A stretch of 64,000 nucleotides of DNA from Elmis aenea (GCA_947652605.1 OX393584.1:30057467-30121466); one strand, 5' to 3'; shown: positions 46,914 to 59,040, counted from the first letter of the stretch. Program-made: numbers and translations. The notes: a model not told the origin generated them from the sequence alone.

Positions 46914-46980
46914 GCAGTTCCCAACTAGTGGTTCGCGAATCCCCGAGCGTTCGCGAAGGTGTTCTAGGGGTGGCCGCACT
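46914..46980 (+). mobile_element. Possible single hAT-type end
   Basis: CAGTTCCCAACTAGTGGTTC followed by gcgaatccccgagcgttcgc is the kind of terminal sequence seen in many hAT elements (CAG start, inverted TTCGCGA pair). No matching right end was found. Confidence 0.35.
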
Positions 46981-47617
46981 AAAAATTCTGTGCTGGCACC
47001 AAAACAAATGTCTCAATAACTTAAAAATGAAATGGGTATCGAGCATAGTTTGAGTCGTATGTTTTTAAAAATAAATTTAAAGTCAAAAGTTTTACTTGTT
47101 TAGAGAGATATCATTTGATTTTTTTAAAAATTGATACTATTTGCACTCTTCCATAAAAGGTTCTCAGAACTATCACAAAGAATTACCTCACAACATGCGA
47201 ATCGCAGTACGCTTTGTTGCTATGAAACAGTCCATTGTCGGTGTTTCCGCTAACGAAAACGTCCGCTTCCTTAGTAAACTGTTTTGATTAGTAACAGGCG
47301 CTTAACAAATGTTCACCCTTGTACAAAACGGTATTTTCGAGACATCGAACAAGATCTGTCTGTATAGGTAGTAAGTTTAAATGATATTAGAGGGGCTATT
47401 TACTCCTGTATTCTAAATAATGTATCATGTATTATCGTTACGGTTACCAGCTATTAATAAAATTAATATAAAAAGAACCCAAGGAAATAATAAAACGCTT
47501 AAAAAACAGATTCTTTGTTCGACTTTCGAGTATTTGGTTTTAAAACCGAATTTTCCAAAAAAAAAAATTCGAGTTAAATTTTCTCGTAGGGAATAAAATT
47601 GGTATAAAAAGATCATG
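46981..47617. other. Non-coding stretch
   Basis: No gene supported. Confidence 0.45.
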
Positions 47618-48222
47618 TTTGCGATCGCGTTGGCCATGAAACCGTCAGAGATAAAATCGAAATTTTTCTATTTACTTTGCAAGTAAAATGGTGCAATTTA
47701 AAAAAAAAAATCTTAGACGGTTCCGGAGAACAACGCGAAAAACGAGACCCTTGTAAAAACAGTTTCCCCTACGTTAAACGCCTATGCAAGCCGCATGGAT
47801 TTAGTTACAGATATACCACAACTTCTCAAATCATAGCGCTTTTGCAGGGGTTTCGTTTTTGACGTTTTTCTCCGGAACCGTTTGACATTTATTCAAAAAC
47901 TTTGCACCATTTTACTTGTAAAGGATGCGCGAATTAGTAAATAGAAGAATTTCGATTTTATCTCTGACGGTTTCATGGCCAACGCGATCGCAAAATTACG
48001 TTTATTATTCCACTTCTCAGTTTTTCTCCTATTTTTCCGACATACTTCCTGACTATTGTCGCAATCACCTTTTAAGCCTCAGAATGTTTTTAGTTTTGAG
48101 CGATCGCAGAATCTCCAGTGGCACGAATAACTCTGCAAAACATTTAGTTTTGATGTTCTTGATGCAATAAACACAGCATTGATCAGATTCTAGCGACAAC
48201 ATATCGTGACCCTTCCTTGTAA
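47618..48222. mobile_element. Foldback element, copy 1
   Basis: Arms of about 140 bp: tttgcgatcgcgttggccat at 47618 and its reverse complement ending at about 47994, with acggttccggag/ctccggaaccgt inside. The right flank to 48222 (cagtggcacgaataactctg ... cgtgacccttccttgtaa) is the outer arm; the matching left outer arm is missing, so this copy is truncated on the left. Closely related to 54959-55644. Confidence 0.85.
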
Positions 48223-51074
48223 GTATAATTAAAAATTTCTTTCAGTTACCCGTGAGCGAAAACAGTCAAACAAAATAATTAGGTATTTTCCACAATTCAT
48301 TCCGACAGTTGCATACAAGTTGATACATTAATCTTCAAAACGACGAAAAAGAACCACAAAATTTGGAACAAATTGTAAATCATTATTATGTTTTTCAATA
48401 CCCTCGCAATCTTTATATAAACGAATAATGAATGGTGTGGGCATATTTGACATTCCATTTATTCGCATATTAAACAAGATTGCAGCTTATTTTTATAAGC
48501 TCCAATATTTATTCGGCATGTTTCAAATATGAGTGAAACACGAATATTTGTTGAAAAGGTATTTGGAGTGAGTATTTTTGACTTCTACCATCCGACTTCA
48601 TATGTCTTTTACTTTATCTCCTGATTACCCGCAAAATTTTGACCATCTTAAGTATTTTTGATGAAAAACAAGCCATTTTAAATTAAAAATAGTCGTTGGT
48701 GGGTCGAAAATTTTGCTATAAAATATGCAAATAAAAGTAAAATGAAGTATCCATTTGCCATTTTTATTTGTAATGCTACCCCAAAGATATCAATAAAAAT
48801 GTAAGGTAAAGTATAGAAGTTTACAAATAAAAAGGCGGTTATTTAACTACAAATAAAAAGGCTTTATTAAACATAAAGGTAAATAATAAAAGTTTTATTC
48901 CACATAAACCATAATCGTATTTATTCACAACCATTTATATCGTAGACGAAACCATAACAATGTTGCAAAGCAAATCTTGCGCTTAAAAAGTTTTTTAGTT
49001 TTAAATTACCAAATTAAAAATAAATTTGCATACGATACTGATATGCAACGGCCAAAGACGAGTATGTGAAGATAAATGCTTAAAATAAATAGATTTTTTC
49101 CCAAAAATGAATGTGCCCACATAATTTTGGTGTGATTTAGATTTTGCCGTATACAAATTTTGTGATAACGTGCAATTATTATTGTTAACTAACTAGTTTT
49201 CTTGTGTGTTGTAGATAAATATTAGTAAATATTAACAAAATGCATCAGCGTTAAATACTTAGTACCCCGAAATGACTGTGTTTCGTTTGTAAATATATTA
49301 TTCTACTAACTGCAGTTCGTTGATGTTACTGTAAATCAGTGTCGCCACTGTAGAAAATTTATTTTTCCATAACCGTAAACTGCATTTTGCATGACTGGTT
49401 ACAATGGTCTGTTTAACCATTTATGCTTATATTCTCCTTCTTGTAAATCTACACAATTTATTTTAAGATATTTTGTAGATTAAGGTTGTGAAAATGTACC
49501 TAAGCAATTTATGCATGTATAGTTATACAGGGTGACAATTATCTAAGGCAACTTTGCTATTATAAGACTTAGAAAGTAGGTTATATTAGCAATGTTGGGT
49601 AGAATCACAGAAGAAGTTTATAAATTAACCAATGCTCATAACTTTCTAAGAACTGCAAGAAAAACACTTCAAGTTTTTTGGTAGCCTTTCAGCAAAGATA
49701 TATCTTAACGGTTTTTTTGAATTGAATAAAATGTTTATAATCTCATGCGACATTGTCGCACCGTTTTAAAAATAGGCTTTTTGTAACACAACCTATTTTG
49801 CAATATTAAAAGTCGATTAGAGTAACTTAAATGTCAATTAAAATTTTATAGCGCTTTACAGACACTACTTATTGACATAATAAAATTTAATGTATGCAGG
49901 TCTCTGCACTCTTAATAAAAAAAAATATTTTGGTCAACAAATTGTTTGAGGTTTCGAATAGTTTTGAAAAATCATGTAATTTTTTAAAGAATTTACTTAC
50001 TTACTTATGCTTCCCGTCATCATCATAATACTGCATTAAACCGAAAATCATACTATAGGAAGGAAAGTATGAAGCATTCCAAGGATAAAAACGTCAAGTG
50101 TGCCTTTGGAAAATGAAACGACATTTGACTCGATACAATAACTAATAATGTGCTCCTATTAAAATTCCGTACTAAACGTAAAATCAATATAAATAACGGT
50201 AATAAAAATGAGAAAAACTAATAGTTCGTATTGCACGTGGCAAAGCCAACCGCAGTATCTAAAGCTATCTAGCGATAAATGAACGCTAACGTATGGCAAT
50301 AAGAGTATGGGGATGTTCCAGAAGGGCAAGCGATGTGTATTCTTCATGAATATTTACTCCGGACCTAGCTATTGCACACCGCGGTCGGTGCAAGCAACGT
50401 GTCTAAACATCTAATTTCCATGCATATATATACACAAGAGCTACTCCGACACTCCATAAGGACATCGAAACGTCTAATTAAACTTAGGGTAGTTTAAATT
50501 TTGCGCTCTACGAACTAAATTATGGCAAGCAGTTATTACACAAACACATATGCCCACTTTGTTAGTTTTGAAGGGTCCAGTTATTCATGAAAATTTACTT
50601 CCCAACACATGAAAATTTGAATTTATACCAACAAAACCCACATTATCATCAAGCGAACAGTATTCTTCACATAAAATTATAACACCAAAAATAATTTAAT
50701 ACGCATTCGTTAATATTCTTATCTTAAATTCGACTTATCTCTCCGAGTGTTTCGTAAGTTTTATTATCTTATTGTTTAATAAAAATTTCAAAACATTTGC
50801 ACAGGTCTACTCACAGATAACGCGTGCATCGAAAAGTGACGAATTTAAAATTATTTTGTACACCTGGATATCAAATTCAAACTACGCCAGAAAACTTCAT
50901 AACGTATGTACATTGTCTAATGATATTGACGACAGACAAAGAGTTAAAGCAAACGCAGAAACAGAGGTACCCCATATTTAGGAGCTATCCTCATATTAGG
51001 CGACTTTCTCCAATATTGAATTCATTTTTAAAAATATCAGAAGGATGTAGATGTTATGATCGAAGAATTCTTTA
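48223..51074. other. AT-rich, mostly unique stretch
   Basis: A TACAGGGTGACAATT end is at 49526. acaaataaaaaggc is repeated at about 48824 and 48851. No gene recognised. Confidence 0.45.
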
Positions 51075-51290
51075 AAATTTACAAACATCCAAACCATAAT
51101 GTAAATTTCCCAGTTCTGTTTAAATAATCTTAACGAAAGACTCCACGCTCATCTCCGATGCAAATGTCAAATTTGGACTTATCGCTAAATAAAATGTCCT
51201 TTCATTCATTTTTAGTTCATTTAAGATGCCCTTTGTTCTATTTCAAACACTCTTTTGGGTCGCCGTTAAAACGGCTTTGCTTTGCCGACG
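51075..51290 (-). pseudogene. Tc1-like transposase remnant
   Basis: Minus strand: DILFSDKSKFDICIGDERGV at about 51205-51150 matches the WSDESKF block of Tc1-like transposases, which carries the first catalytic Asp. Further on NWEIYIMVWMFV (about 51110-51075) matches the SIMVWGCF block. Upstream, RRQSKAVLT resembles the linker. Other domains not found. Confidence 0.62.
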
Positions 51291-51505
51291 ATTAATTTAC
51301 TGATTAAATAATCTGCTTCATATATGCGCTAACTTCAATCAGCTTAATGTTTAAAATTTATAACCACGAAAACACATGGGACGACGACATGTCACTATTG
51401 TAAATCTTTTTCCTGCGGCTTCTATTCATTTTTTATGAATATCTGAAGAAGGACCCATACGGCCGATTACCGAATATCTACAGAATAATCAGGACATCCC
51501 TAGTA

Positions 51506-52387
51506 TACAGGGTGAGTCATTAGTTCGAGATCGGTCGATTGTGGCTAAACGGTTTGGGATAGAAAGTTCACTCAAACGCTATTTCATGCAGTATTTTCTT
51601 CCGAACACGATAAACATATTTTCATATATACAGGGAGAGTCACCTCTCTGGAACTAATAGCAACTTTTATATTTCAAATACAACACCCAATTTTTTATTT
51701 AATATGGTTGACTGCCTTTATTTTAGCTTCGAATCAATATAAAATACTACAGGTTTTTATGCGGCGTTGTCAAAAATAAATAATTTTCAAAATTTTTCAA
51801 GGTTTTAAGTCTTTATTTAAAAAAAATCTCCTGAAGTTATTTTTCGAAATACAGAGTTATAATTTGGTAAGGACATGCAGAAAACATTGCTCTACACGCT
51901 CGATATAAAAAAGTTAGAATCACGCATACAGGGTGTTCATAAATAGGTGGCAACTTCCATGAATTGTTTGAAAAAATCGAGTTACGAGCTTTTGAAAATC
52001 ATGGAAATTGCCACCTATTTATAAACACCCTGTACGCGTGATTCAAACTTTTTCATATCGAGCGAATAGTGCAATGTTTTTTGCATGTCCTTACCAAGTT
52101 AGAACTCTGTATTTCGAAAAATAACTTCGGGAGAATTTTTTTAAATAAAGACTTAAAAGCCTGAAAAATTTTGAAAATCATTATTTTTTTGACAACGCCG
52201 CATAAAAACCTGTAGTATTTTATATTGATGCAAAGCTAAAATAAAGGCGGTCAAGAATATTAAATAAAAAAGGGGTGTTGTACCTATTTGAAATATAAAA
52301 GTTGTATGAAATAGCGTTTGAATCAACTTTTCATCTCAAACCGTTTAGCCACAATCGACCGATCTCGCACTAATGACTCGCCCTGTA
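51506..52387. mobile_element. 882-bp foldback element with TACAGGGTG ends and a MITE in its centre
   Basis: TACAGGGTGAGTCATTAGT at 51506 and ACTAATGACTCGCCCTGTA ending at 52387, each flanked by TA. The arms are inverted along their whole length (for example aacttcgggag with ctcctgaagtt; gcggcgttgtcaaaa with ttttgacaacgccgc). The left arm has about 73 bp more (51593-51666, with an internal TACAGGGAG end). The centre, 51929-52035, is a smaller palindrome with its own TACAGGGTGTTCATAAATAG ends. Confidence 0.92.
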
Positions 52388-52984
52388 TAGTTATATTTTT
52401 CTCAATTTATTCCATTCTAAAGACGATTAAAACACCATTTATATCGTTTATTCATTAAAAATGCAAGATTTAGCACGTCGGTTGCGCAGCAGGTAAAACT
52501 AAAAGGTTACCACGCGTTTCATTAAGAACAACTTGCGCTATTGCCGCGAATTAGTAAGAAATCACATTAGAATGTTGTATTTTTATGGTACGGTAGCGTG
52601 TTGATCCTTATTACTGATAAATTATGAAACGCCTTTACTTAAATGTTGGAAGAATAATGACAAGTTGCCACATGAAATTCTATTACACGTTTATTGTCCA
52701 TGTTATTAATTTATATTTTATAGATATCTAATATGGCATCATTACACTGTGTGTTAATGTGTTTGTGAACTGTAAAAGAATTTAATTTGTAGTGTTGAGG
52801 CAGATGTATTTGCAGATTGCTGAAATATTTCAGCGCAGTAAATTAATCTATACACATTTTTGATGCTGATATAATATACATATCACGCATTTGTTGTTTA
52901 ACAATAATTTTTTTTGTCTATTAGACTAGCAGGCAGTTTACGATTACACAATAAATTTTAAGTTAATGGCATATTAAGCAGATA
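52388..52984. other. Non-coding stretch
   Basis: No gene recognised. Confidence 0.45.
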
Positions 52985-53475
52985 GACTATGGAACAGCCA
53001 AGCAGTGTCTTCATGACATATTATTATAATGCTCATTGGAAAAAAGTTGCAGGACAAGCCCATTCCAAAGCTATCCTCTTAATGGTCTCCAAAGAAAAGA
53101 CAGAAGAAATGCTCGGAATGAGCGAGCAGAAATCAGAGCAGCCACAGAACCCGTCACAGGACACGTTGGGCTAAATAAACACTTGTACATATTAGGGCTC
53201 TCAGAAACCGATATATGCAGAGGATGTGGCGAAGAAGAAGAAACTCCTCTTCACGTAATATGCCAGTGTGAAGGATTCACACCGTATCGGCGTAGACTTC
53301 TGGGTATGGAAACAGCCAACCAAGAAGAGTTAAGAAAGACACCCTTAAAGAAAATCCTGGGGTTTTTTAAAAACACAGGACTCCTTTGAGGGGCTATCAC
53401 CAGAGGGTACAATAGACCAATAGGTCGCAATACAAGAACCCGAAAGGGGACCACCTCCGCGGAAATAAAACAAGA
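52985..53475 (+). pseudogene. LINE ORF2 3' end, copy 3
   Basis: From YNAHWKKVAGQAHSKAIL and MVSKEKTEEML in one frame to, after a frameshift, LNKHLYILGLSETDICRGCG, EEEETPLHVICQCEG (intact C-x2-C ... H-x4-C zinc knuckle) and KKILGFFKNTGLL with TGA at about 53389. The 3' UTR ggggctatcaccagagggta and cctccgcggaaataaaa matches copy 2. RNase H is not retained. Confidence 0.85.
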
Positions 53476-54417
53476 ACTAAACAATTTTAAGGAATACATT
53501 GAAACAAATTACATTTTTTACTTTCGTCATACGTAGAATACATTGCCGAATCAAAAATGTTGACTGCTTTTGACAGCTTTCGGCATCTTTTGACAGCTTT
53601 TGACGTTTTTAGGTTCTCTGAATACATTTTAACTACTTAAGTAAATTTTTTGACGTTTCTGTACGCAAAATGCTTTTTTTACTTGCTCCAGCAATGAATA
53701 TTCATTGCATTTAATTGTATTTGTCATTTCTTAGCTGAATAAAACTATGTTGAACGAGGAATAACAAGAGTGAATTATTATTGTTTAAGTTGAAAGGGGT
53801 TAATGCGAACCAAAGAGATAATCGTTAATAGTACTAAGAAAGACCGAGCAGTATAAAGATTGCGCGATGAAAAATATCTAGAACCAGACTTGCAGGCAGA
53901 GTTGTTTTGTGTTTCGTTGTAAATTCGGACGGAAGAACAATATTTCAAGTCTTAGGTAGATTAAAAATATGTTTACGAGGGACTTGTTTCTATCTGAATA
54001 CTCTTGTTTATATATGGAATTATAAATGGTATGTCTTTCTTAGCATTGTTTTACCTTTGAACATTTGATTTTCATCGAATGCGCCATAAATATTCACTTT
54101 TAGGTGCAATAACGGAATAACAAGCAGATTATTAACGTCAAATGTCAGCTAGCGTCATTCACAGTAATTTAAAATACACCAAGTAACGAATATCTAAAAT
54201 TACTATTTAAACGTACAATAAGTATTGGTCTCTCAATTTTTCTTTGTTTCTAAAAAATAGTGCTATGTCGATTAACTGCATGTAATTGCATAGACTCTGA
54301 TCAACTTTTTAATATAAAATTTATATTTTACAGTACTATATTTATCTAAACAAGTTTTCGATCTTATTTTGCTATTAAGGTATACTTTAGTTAATTAAAT
54401 ACATTGCAATAAAATAT
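53476..54417. other. Non-coding stretch
   Basis: Contains ttttgacagcttt twice near 53565-53600. No gene. Confidence 0.45.
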
Positions 54418-56403
54418 ACAGGGTGTCCCAGATTACATTTCCAGCATGGAGATCTCGCTTATAATAAGAGATACAGGTTTGTTTAAATTAGATGAATTAT
54501 TCCTTAGTATGAGAGGAACCACAGTCAATTTTTAAAACTACAAAATCCCTCGTACTTCCGATGTTATAGCAAAAAATATGAAAATGTCGAATTCCTTTTT
54601 TCTCTCATAATTTTTTTGTATTAATCATTAGAACAATTTAATTTTTTTCTAAAGGTACTTTTTTATGTAGAATATAACTATCATTTTAGAATTTTCTTAT
54701 CACTTTTAATTTTTGAGATATTGGCAAGTTGGCTTTGGAATAGTTAAATGTGCTTTTTTTCCGTTTTTCAAATGTGTTATTACCCCTAACTTTATTTTTT
54801 CTTATGGGCCGTCAAGTTGGCTTTGGAATAGTTTCTCCTCTTTCTAACGATATATCTTTTGTTTTATCTATTTAAATAAATAACTCGAAAAATCTAGAAA
54901 AACCGCATATTATCAATTTAGGTAATTCTAAGTTAGCTTATGAAACATTATAACTATCTTACAAGGAAGGGTCACGATATGTTATCGCTAGAATCTGATC
55001 AAGGCTGTGTTAATTGCATCAAGAACATCAAAACTAAATGTTTTGCAGAGTTATATGTGCCACTGGCCATTTCCTTCGGAAAAATAGGGGAAAAACTGAA
55101 TAGTTGAATATTAAAGGTACCTAATTTTTGCGATCGCGTTGGTCATGAAACCGTCAGAAATGAAATCGAAATTCTCCTATTTACCAATGCGCGCATCCGT
55201 TGCAAGTAAAATGGTGTAAAGTTTTTGAAAAAATCTTTAACGGTTCCGGAGAAAAACGCGAAAAACTTGGCCCTTGTAAAAACGGTTTCCCTTATGTTAA
55301 ACGCATATGCAAGTCGCATAGATTTAGTTATACAACTTCTCAAATCATAGCGCTTTTGTAGGGGTTTCGTTTTTGACGTTTTTCTCCGGAACCGTTTAAG
55401 ATTTTTTCAAAAACTTTGCACCATTTTACTTGCAAAGGATGCGCGAATTGGTAAATAGAAGAATTTCGATTTTATCTCTGACGGTTTCATGGCCAACGCG
55501 ATCGCAAAAATTACTTTTATTGTTTAACTTTTCAGTTTTTCTCCTATTTTTCCGAAGGAAATGGCCAGTGGCACGTATAACTCTGCAAAAAATGTAGTTT
55601 TGTTGTTCTTGATGCTATAAACATATCGTGACCTTCCCTGGTTAGAATTATATTGGTAAAATAAGTTTTATTTTTATTTACCGGGTTATTTATTTAAACA
55701 GATATGGCAAGTGATATATCGGTAGAAATTAGGAGAAAAAAGCACATTTAACTATTGCAAAGACAACTTGCCTGTATAACATGTTTTATAGCTAACTTAG
55801 AATAATATACGTATTTCTTGATTTTCCAAGTTATTTATAGAAACAGATATGACAAAAGATATATCGTGAGAAACAGGAGAAAAAGCACATTTCACTATTC
55901 CAAAGTCAACTTGCCCGTCTTATACGTTTCATGGTTCTTGGAATAATATCGGTAAAATACGGTATTCCTCGAGTTCCTCAGTTATTTATAAAAATAGATA
56001 TAACATAAATGGTATATCGTTAGGAAGAGGGAAAAAAAGCACATCGAACTATTTCAAGGCCAACTTAACAGACCATCAGAAAAAATGAAGTTGGGGGTAA
56101 TATCTCAAAAATGAAAAGTGATTTAAAAAATCTAAGATAATAGTTTCATTCTGCATAAAAAAGTACTTTTAGAAGGTACAGATGAAGTTGATTTAATGAT
56201 TAAGACAAAAAAATTATCAGAGAAAAAAATAACATTTTCATATTTATTGCTATAACATCTGAAGCACGACGAATTTTGTACTTTTAAAAATTGATTGTAG
56301 CTCGTCTCATACTAAGCAATAAATCATCTAATTAAAACAAAGGTGTATCTGCTATAACAATCGAGATATCCATGCTGGAAATGTAATCTGGGACAATCTC
56401 CAC
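54418..56403. mobile_element. Large foldback element (about 2 kb) carrying another foldback inside
   Basis: Left end TACAGGGTGTCCCAGATTAC at 54418; right arm ends with ggaaatgtaatctgggacaa at about 56396. The arms, 54418-54958 and about 55650-56403, are imperfect inverted repeats throughout (catggagatctcgctt against atcgagatatccatg; aagttggctttggaatag against its complement). The right arm contains about three tandem units of roughly 150 bp (agttatttat...acagatat...gatatatcg...ccaaag). The centre is occupied by the element 54959-55644. Confidence 0.9.
54959..55644. mobile_element. Foldback element, copy 2, nested
   Basis: Ends TTACAAGGAAGGGTCACG and CGTGACCTTCCCTGGTTA. Arms about 280 bp, with gcgatcgcgttgg/ccaacgcgatcgc inside and aaacggtttcccttatg near the loop. 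Same family as 47618-48222. Confidence 0.88.
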
Positions 56404-57137
56404 TCTATAAAATTTAGCATAAAAGTTCAATAAGTAAATTTTTTGTTTTACCAGCTATTTTCAATCTCGATTGGTCAGTGAACACTTTAGCACTAGCAAT
56501 AAATTTACGAAACACACAAATGCTAATCGCCCATCCGTGAAATTCTGAAATTCTCCAGGGAGTACACAGTGTGATCGTCAAAATTTTGCAACAAATTTAT
56601 TATACCACAGGATAAGTCCGTGTACACTCCAAATTTGTTCTAAATCGTTACTTTAAATCGACTTTATTGGATTAGTCGCACAGGTAACGTCTACGCAAAG
56701 TCTTAATTTAAGCGAAATAACAAAACTAACTGAAAAGTTTCAAGAGGAGTTGAGATAATCAATTATTGCATAGCATTGTTTTTATTTTAACGTCTGTTTT
56801 ATTATTATTGCGTTCGCATTTTCTGCAATTTTACCCATTGTTTTTCTTTTGCCTGGTTTTAATTAAATGCAAATAATTATTGACGTAACTTATTTACACG
56901 ATACACCAAAAAAGCCTAATTTATTTGCTACAGCAAATACATTTCATAAATTTACTTTGATACCGATTTGTGATAATTTTGTTCATTTCAAATAGACAAA
57001 ATCAATTCAAGCTATTAACGTCCAATATTGTTTCAAGTTTACATCGTATAGCGCTTTTAACTTTCAATAATTTTTCCAAGTATTGTAGTAAAGCAATAAT
57101 TTTTCTCTAAAATGAATAAAATATCATATGTTCATAA
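56404..57137. other. AT-rich non-coding stretch
   Basis: No gene or repeat recognised. Confidence 0.45.
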
Positions 57138-57840
57138 ACAGGGTGTCCCCGTAATCGGCGAAAATATTTTAAGTGGTGATAGAGGACCTTTTTCTAAACA
57201 AAAATTTCAAGTACAACTTTTTCCTAAAATTAAATGCTAAGCAGATATCAACACTTACTTGATTGTTTTACTCTTCTGTATTTAAAAGACTCCATCGCCG
57301 AAAATATCAATTTTATCGTAAAATACCTTTCAGCTTTTTAATAAAGCATGAAATTTTGTACAAAATTGATTAAAACTGTTTTTTGTCTACGGGCAATGGT
57401 TTAAAAGTTATAAGGCAGTTTTTCCAAAAAAAAAATTTGAAATTTAAAAACTTTAATTGTTTCTTAGACTTTGCAACAGCTGTATCTTTAAAACGAAAGG
57501 TTGTACAAAAAAAAGGATTACAAAGTCTAAGAAACCATTAAAATTTTAAAATTTTTAATTTATTTTTTGTAAAAACTGCTTTATAACTTTTAAACCATTG
57601 CCTATAGACAAAAAAACAATTGGAACCAATTTTATAGAGAATTTCATGCTCTATTAAAAAGCTTCAAAATTATTTACGATAAAATTGATATTTTCGGCGA
57701 CAGTCTTTTAAATGCAGAAGGGCAAAATATCAAGTAAGTGTTGATATCTGCATGGCATTTGATTTTAGGAAAAAGTTTTATATAAATGTTTTATTAGAAA
57801 AAGGTCCTCTCTCGCCAATTAAACTATTTTCTTCTGTATA
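57138..57840. mobile_element. 703-bp foldback element
   Basis: Left end aacagggtgtccccgtaatc; the arms meet near 57490. Matching pairs include agaggacctttttcta/agaaaaaggtcctct, gcagatatcaacacttact/agtaagtgttgatatctgc and ccattgcc/gggcaatgg. The right end is eroded (cttctgtata). Confidence 0.88.
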
Positions 57841-57844
57841 AATA

Positions 57845-58599
57845 GGACCAAGAAGAAACTACTACCTTAGACTTTTATAAGTTATTAAAATTAATAATTA
57901 ATATCCCCTGTGCGTCAGATCTTTAAGGATTCTCATGTAGTTATGATTATTTTATTTCTCGTTACAGTAGAATTTGAAATATAGATATTAAATCAAATTA
58001 ATTATTAAGAGCGTTAATTTGAAATAACGTACGCAAGTAGAAGCTCCGTGAATTCATAAATAACATAAAAAAGTTTTGTACTTTATGCAGCAAGAGACAA
58101 AACGTGTTAGCATAGATATTTTTATTTTAATAAATACCTAAATATACCAAGTAAGAACCGACGCAATATTAAAAATTCTTCGAGTTTCCCAACAGAATGC
58201 CTTCACGCAATAAAAGCTTACAAACATGACGAATTAAGAAGGATGTTTGCTTGATCACCGCCTTGTAAATTAAACTGGCTTTGCTCCATTTAAAAGGGAC
58301 TTTTTCTTTTTGACACTCGGCTTCTCTACAGTTTTTAATCGCGACGATTTATCGTTCTATACGCAATTTAAACCCCAAAAATGAATACTAATTGGTTGTG
58401 AATTGCAAGTGCTCGCGTACTTTCAACAGACTTCTGTTCACACCATTCACGAGTGCGATATCGTTTTATCTTGATTCCTGCGTTTCAGCGCGACGCGAGG
58501 AGAGTTTTTGATGATGGTCACTTTTTGAATCTCGTTAAGAAGTTTGGCGTTTTTTCGCGATGACCGTTTTTGACTTTAATAAACTTCTTCAATTACTTT
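57845..58599. other. Non-coding stretch, base composition rising to the right
   Basis: No gene recognised. GC content increases from about 58400 towards the block at 58600-59850. Confidence 0.45.
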
Positions 58600-58892
58600 G
58601 TGGCGGGTCGAACTAATTGAACAGCGGGGGACATGTTCCCATGGCTTGGTGCTTACATGAGCCCACATGACTGCCCAGCATGCGGCGCAAATGATGAGCT
58701 GCCATCAAGAACACCGCCCCCGGCTGTTGGTAATTCGCCAAAGCCAATACAAACGGCGCGAAGCTAAATAGCCTTAGAATGGGACACCTGTTAATCGGCT
58801 AAACCGTCGAAACGTTCTTAATTTTAATTCCAGCCGCCCCGTTCTCATTGAGTATGTATACCGGGCTGCACATAAAAACTACTGGCACTCAC

Positions 58893-58968
58893 CCTGACTT
58901 ATAATGGTGGCGATGTACACAATGCCGATGCTAAGGTAGCGGTTGTGTTGTCTGCGTTTTTCGACCAT
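58893..58968 (-). CDS. Candidate first coding exon of a membrane or secreted protein
   Basis: Minus strand. ATG at 58968-58966 in context CTCACCATGG, then 25 codons: a basic start MVEKRRQHNR followed by the hydrophobic YLSIGIVYIATIIS and Gln, and one base before the donor. The exon end fits the splice consensus (AGG then GTGAGTG, donor GT at 58892-58891), giving phase 1. An in-frame TAG at 59043-59041 lies upstream with no other in-frame ATG between, which supports this start. Basic N-region plus hydrophobic run suggests a signal peptide or anchor. No family can be named from 25 residues. Later exons would lie at lower coordinates; none were recognised. Confidence 0.5.
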
Positions 58969-59040
58969 GGTGAGGCAAGTCAGTCCGATGTTACAGGTCC
59001 ATCGATAATCCTCACGCACAAGCACATAGACAAATAAAGG

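Noticed and set aside
58961..59000. Plus-strand ATG in the same ccATGG palindrome
   Set aside because: The plus-strand frame is short and lacks a good donor at a sensible place; the minus-strand frame has an upstream in-frame stop, a hydrophobic segment and a consensus donor.
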